The translations under genes were made by a program, and so were the position numbers. From CAVQEK01 sp964596645 (GTDB lineage: Bacteria; Bacteroidota; Bacteroidia; Cytophagales; Cyclobacteriaceae), in contig CAZQVB010000070.1 of the NCBI GenBank assembly GCA_964596645.1, forward strand, positions 1-10,032: a stretch of DNA of 10,032 nucleotides, read 5' to 3'. The notes beneath the pieces are model-generated. The model saw nothing but the letters and a program-made list of their open reading frames with translations. It was not told the DNA's origin and did no database searches. How positions within the stretch are numbered: the stretch's first letter is position 1; every line of letters starts with the position of its first letter. This document shows positions 7,161-10,032 of this stretch, piece after piece.

Positions 7161-8432
7161 ATGAAAACCAAAGCGGTAAGATTATACGGAAAGGGTGACT
7201 TAAGATTGGAAGAGTTTGAGCTGCCCGCCATTAAGGATGACGAGATACTGGCCCGGGTGGTGAGCGACAGCCTGTGCATGTCGTCTTACAAAGCAGCCAA
7301 GCAGGGTGCAGACCACAAGCGTGTGCCCAATGATGTGGCCGAAAACCCGGTATTGATCGGCCATGAATTTGCCGGCGAAATACTGGAGGTAGGTAAGAAG
7401 TGGCAGCACAAGTTCACGCCAGGCAGCAAGTTTTCCATACAGCCCGCGCTCAACTACAAAGGCAGCCTGGATGCTCCCGGTTATTCTTACCAGTACATTG
7501 GCGGCGATGCCACATATATCGTCATTCCCAACGAAGTGATGGAGATGAACTGTCTGCTGCAATACACCGGAGAAGGCTACTTTCCCGCCTCACTCTCTGA
7601 GCCCTATTCCTGTGTGGCCGGTACATTTCATGCCCACTACCACACCAAATATGGCTCATACGTGCACGAGATGGGCATAGTAGAAGGAGGCAACATGGCC
7701 ATGCTCGCCGCCGCCGGACCTATGGGCCTGGCAGCCATCGATTACATTTTGCATTGCGATCGCAAACCATCACTGCTGGTGGTGACAGACATCAGTCAGG
7801 ATCGGCTGGACAGAGCAGCCAACATACTCACGGTGGAAGATGCCAAAGAAAATGGCGTGGAACTGCACTACATCAATACCAGCGAAGCAGCCGACCCCGT
7901 ACAAGCCATGCGCCAACTTACCGGCGACAAGGGCTATGATGATGTGCTCGTTTTCGCACCCGTAAAGCAGGTGATTGAGCAGGCCGATGCCATTCTGGGT
8001 TATGATGGTTGTCTGAACTTTTTTGCCGGCCCGTCTGACCCAAATTTCAAGGCAGAGTTCAATTTTTACAATGCCCACTATCAGTTCACACACGTAGTGG
8101 GCACCAGTGGCGGCAATACCGACGACATGGTAGAATCGCTCGGCATGATGGCCGAAGGACGCATAAAGCCGGAAATACTGGTGACCCATATTGGAGGCCT
8201 CAATGCAGTGCCAGACACTACGCTGAACCTGCCCAATGTGCCGGGCAGCAAAAAGCTGATCTATACCCATCTGAATATGCCCCTGGTGGCCATTGAAGAC
8301 TTTGCAAAAATGGCCAACGAGAATGCTATTTATGACGAGCTGGATGCCATCTGCAAGAGAAATGGCGGGCTATGGTCTGTAGAAGCCGAGGCCTACCTGC
8401 TCGAAAATGCAGAGCGATTTGGCTTGAAGTAA
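7161..8432 (+). CDS. Zinc-dependent medium-chain dehydrogenase, SorE-like (L-sorbose-1-phosphate reductase family)
   Basis: A 423-residue alcohol dehydrogenase that probably interconverts a ketose phosphate and an alditol phosphate with NAD(P)H. In SorE the reaction is L-sorbose 1-phosphate to D-glucitol 6-phosphate. The catalytic zinc ligands appear as C39 (SDSLCMSS), H68 and E69 (IGHE), and E147 (SEPYS). The cofactor-binding turn is AAAGPMG (183-189), with D210 at the end of the next strand. The four-cysteine structural zinc lobe of classical ADHs is absent. SorE-like stretches include KQGADHKRVPNDVAENPVLIGHE in two parts (ADHKRVP at 50-56, ENPVLIGHE at 61-69), CLNFFAGP at 284-291, HVVGTSGG at 311-318 and GLWSVEAE at 403-410. 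The start at 7161 follows an A-rich leader. The upstream gene carries an SDR of the SorD/SrlD type, the natural partner of SorE in the sorbose pathway. Sugar specificity is inferred from resemblance. Confidence 0.85.
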   Translation: MKTKAVRLYGKGDLRLEEFELPAIKDDEILARVVSDSLCMSSYKAAKQGADHKRVPNDVAENPVLIGHEFAGEILEVGKKWQHKFTPGSKFSIQPALNYKGSLDAPGYSYQYIGGDATYIVIPNEVMEMNCLLQYTGEGYFPASLSEPYSCVAGTFHAHYHTKYGSYVHEMGIVEGGNMAMLAAAGPMGLAAIDYILHCDRKPSLLVVTDISQDRLDRAANILTVEDAKENGVELHYINTSEAADPVQAMRQLTGDKGYDDVLVFAPVKQVIEQADAILGYDGCLNFFAGPSDPNFKAEFNFYNAHYQFTHVVGTSGGNTDDMVESLGMMAEGRIKPEILVTHIGGLNAVPDTTLNLPNVPGSKKLIYTHLNMPLVAIEDFAKMANENAIYDELDAICKRNGGLWSVEAEAYLLENAERFGLK

Positions 8433-8458
8433 TACAATAGAAGAAATATTAAATTCAT

Positions 8459-8552
8459 CAGGGCCAGAGGTACAAAACCTGTTCTGTGCGTCGGTCACAG
8501 GCGGCATTGGCAAAAGGCAAAGCACGCATCGACTCGTTAGCCCTGCTTTTTT
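8459..8552 (+). promoter_or_regulatory. Structured kinase leader: inverted repeats with T6 run (possible attenuator or terminator)
   Basis: The 147-base gap before the kinase holds CAGGGC (8459-8464) and its exact reverse complement GCCCTG (8540-8545), enclosing 75 bases, followed at once by C and a T6 run (8547-8552). A competing stem, AAAGCA (8519-8524) with TGCTTT (8544-8549), uses the same bases before the T-run. Inside lies a small hairpin, CAGA-GGT / ACC-tgt-TCTG (8465-8486). This could be a weak terminator for the dehydrogenase transcript or an attenuator controlling the kinase. No known riboswitch consensus was recognised. Confidence 0.35.
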
Positions 8553-8579
8553 ATGTAAAACCTGATACGCACCTTGCTT

Positions 8580-10032
8580 ATGAAATCGTACCATATTGCT
8601 GTACTCGATATTGGCAAAACGAACAAAAAGCTCTTGATCTATGATCAGGATTTGCAACTGGTTCATCAACAATATAAAAAGTTTGAAGAATTTGCAGAAG
8701 GCGATATCCGGCGCGACGATGTAGAGGGCATAGGCTTTTGGTTTTTAGAGGTGTTGAAAGAGGCGGCCAGGCATTATCACATTCGTGTGATCTCTGTATC
8801 GGCACACGGGGCCTCCTTTGTAGCGCTCGACGCGCAGGGTAAGATTGCCATACCGGAGATCAGCTACACCACCGATCCCGGCGATGAATTCCACCGCGAA
8901 TTTTATAAAAAATGCGGCGATCGCATTGCATTGCAGCAATCTACCGCCACGCCCGATTTCAATTTATTGATCAACCTGGCGAAAGGTGTTTTCTTCATGC
9001 AGCAGCAGCACCCTGATGATTTCCAAAAGGTGCGGCATATTCTAAATTACCCTCAGTACTTTGGCCACCTGCTCACCGGCTGTGTAGCGGCCGATCCCAC
9101 ATACTCCGGGAACCATACATACCTGTGGGATTTCGAAAATAATCGCTGGTCTGGCGTAGCCGATAGCCTTGGCATTCGCCATTTGCTGCCAAAAGTAATG
9201 ATGCAGCCCTGGGATGTGCTCGGCACCGTAAAGCCAGAACTGGCGGCCGGGCTGGGCCTGAGCGAAGACGTGAAAGTGACTGTGGGCATACACGACTCCA
9301 ACTCTTCCATGCTGCCCTACCTTATTGCCATGAATGAAGAATTCGTGTTGAACTCCACCGGCACATGGTGTGTAGCTATGCATGAGCGCAATGCGGTGAA
9401 GTTTGCCGAAGAGGAGATGGGTAAGGGGGTGTTTTACAACCTCAATGCCTTTGGCAAGCCGCTGAAGACAGCCATTTTCCTGGGCGGAATGGAGTATGAA
9501 TATTATGCCAACCTGCTTCGGGGCAAATCTGGCAACCTTGACTTTCCCCATTTCGATCAGGCGTTGTATGCGCGTATAGTGCAGCAAAAGGAACTCTTTA
9601 TTATGCCAGGTGTGGTGAAGGGTATAGGCCAGTTTCCCGATTCTGAAGCAAGGTTGATAGAAAGCAGCCAGACGTACTATTTACAGGATTTGGAGGCGGG
9701 CAACTGTCCCGCGTTCTTTAGTGAGCCCGACATGCTGTTGGCCGTGCTGAATCTATCACTGGCTATCCAGACCAAGGTGTCCCTCGATCGCACCGACATG
9801 CAAGACGGGTTGCCTGTGTTTACAGAAGGAGGGTTTTCCAACAATGACGCTTACAATGCGATTTTGGCTGCTTTTTATCCAAAATCGCAATTTGCCATTA
9901 CCAACCTCCGCGAAGCCACCGCTTTTGGAGCCGCTATTCTGGGCAAATCGGTGATGGATCAGAAACACCCGAAAGCGCTCAGCGACTATGTACACATCAA
10001 CAAAGAACGGGTGCAAACCCCTGAGCTGCCCG
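8580..10032 (+). CDS. FGGY-family carbohydrate kinase (RhaB/FucK-like), 3'-truncated by window
   Basis: The frame is open from the ATG at 8580 to the window end, giving 484 residues with no stop. An in-frame TAA at 8556-8558 limits the start, and MKSYHIAVLDIGKTNKK is a typical FGGY beginning. The fold is the two-domain actin-like ATPase: phosphate-1 loop DIGKTNKK (10-17), SAHGAS (74-79), the likely catalytic base D239 in GIHDSNSS, phosphate-2 motif STGTWCV (259-265), and adenosine-site motif GGFSNND (417-423). FGGY kinases transfer the ATP gamma-phosphate to a sugar or polyol. RhaB and FucK act on C1 of a ketose, which fits the aldolase and SorE-like genes upstream. Most of the usual family length is present, so only a short C-terminal part is missing. 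The sugar is not readable from sequence. Confidence 0.93.
   Translation, partial: MKSYHIAVLDIGKTNKKLLIYDQDLQLVHQQYKKFEEFAEGDIRRDDVEGIGFWFLEVLKEAARHYHIRVISVSAHGASFVALDAQGKIAIPEISYTTDPGDEFHREFYKKCGDRIALQQSTATPDFNLLINLAKGVFFMQQQHPDDFQKVRHILNYPQYFGHLLTGCVAADPTYSGNHTYLWDFENNRWSGVADSLGIRHLLPKVMMQPWDVLGTVKPELAAGLGLSEDVKVTVGIHDSNSSMLPYLIAMNEEFVLNSTGTWCVAMHERNAVKFAEEEMGKGVFYNLNAFGKPLKTAIFLGGMEYEYYANLLRGKSGNLDFPHFDQALYARIVQQKELFIMPGVVKGIGQFPDSEARLIESSQTYYLQDLEAGNCPAFFSEPDMLLAVLNLSLAIQTKVSLDRTDMQDGLPVFTEGGFSNNDAYNAILAAFYPKSQFAITNLREATAFGAAILGKSVMDQKHPKALSDYVHINKERVQTPELP

Noticed and set aside
8559..8566. AACCTGAT resembling part of the TPP riboswitch core
   Set aside because: The other conserved TPP elements, such as CTGAGA upstream and the following GGnTAAT segment, are missing.

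Overview
The window looks like a piece of a Bacteroidota chromosome, most likely Cytophagales or Chitinophagales. The reasons are one-strand operons with A/T-rich leaders and no Shine-Dalgarno motifs, frequent ATA isoleucine codons, a 2-oxoacid dehydrogenase E1 with alpha and beta parts fused into one chain, and intergenic tandem repeats. The lineage is an inference. All six genes are on the + strand, and the first and last are cut by the window edges.

Layout. Positions 1-858 hold the 3' part of a dihydrolipoyl acyltransferase (E2). It is followed after 20 bases by a fused alpha/beta E1 (879-3344), so the two form one operon. A PHP-domain putative metallohydrolase follows (3421-4647). A gap of 393 bases separates the PHP gene from the next gene and is mostly filled by eight 37-39 bp tandem units that can form hairpins (4661-4956). 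Next is a bifunctional protein (5041-7005): a class II ketose-phosphate aldolase region fused to an SDR that resembles sorbitol-6-phosphate dehydrogenase (SrlD/SorD). Its stop codon runs into a nine-copy heptanucleotide repeat (7005-7067). Then come a SorE-like zinc alcohol dehydrogenase (7161-8432), a 147-base leader with competing inverted repeats before a T6 run, and an FGGY sugar kinase (8580 to the window end).

How the genes may work together. The last three genes share the chemistry of a ketose 1-phosphate. RhaB/FucK-type FGGY kinases make such compounds, class II aldolases of the RhaE/FucA type split them to dihydroxyacetone phosphate plus an aldehyde, SorE reduces L-sorbose 1-phosphate to glucitol 6-phosphate, and SrlD/SorD oxidises glucitol 6-phosphate to fructose 6-phosphate. 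The set suggests catabolism of an L-sugar, a ketose or a deoxysugar, with either a cleavage exit or a reduce-then-reoxidise exit. The substrate cannot be read from the sequence. No isomerase, transporter, regulator or E3 subunit lies in the window. The link between the E1/E2 pair, the PHP protein and the sugar genes rests on adjacency and shared strand only.
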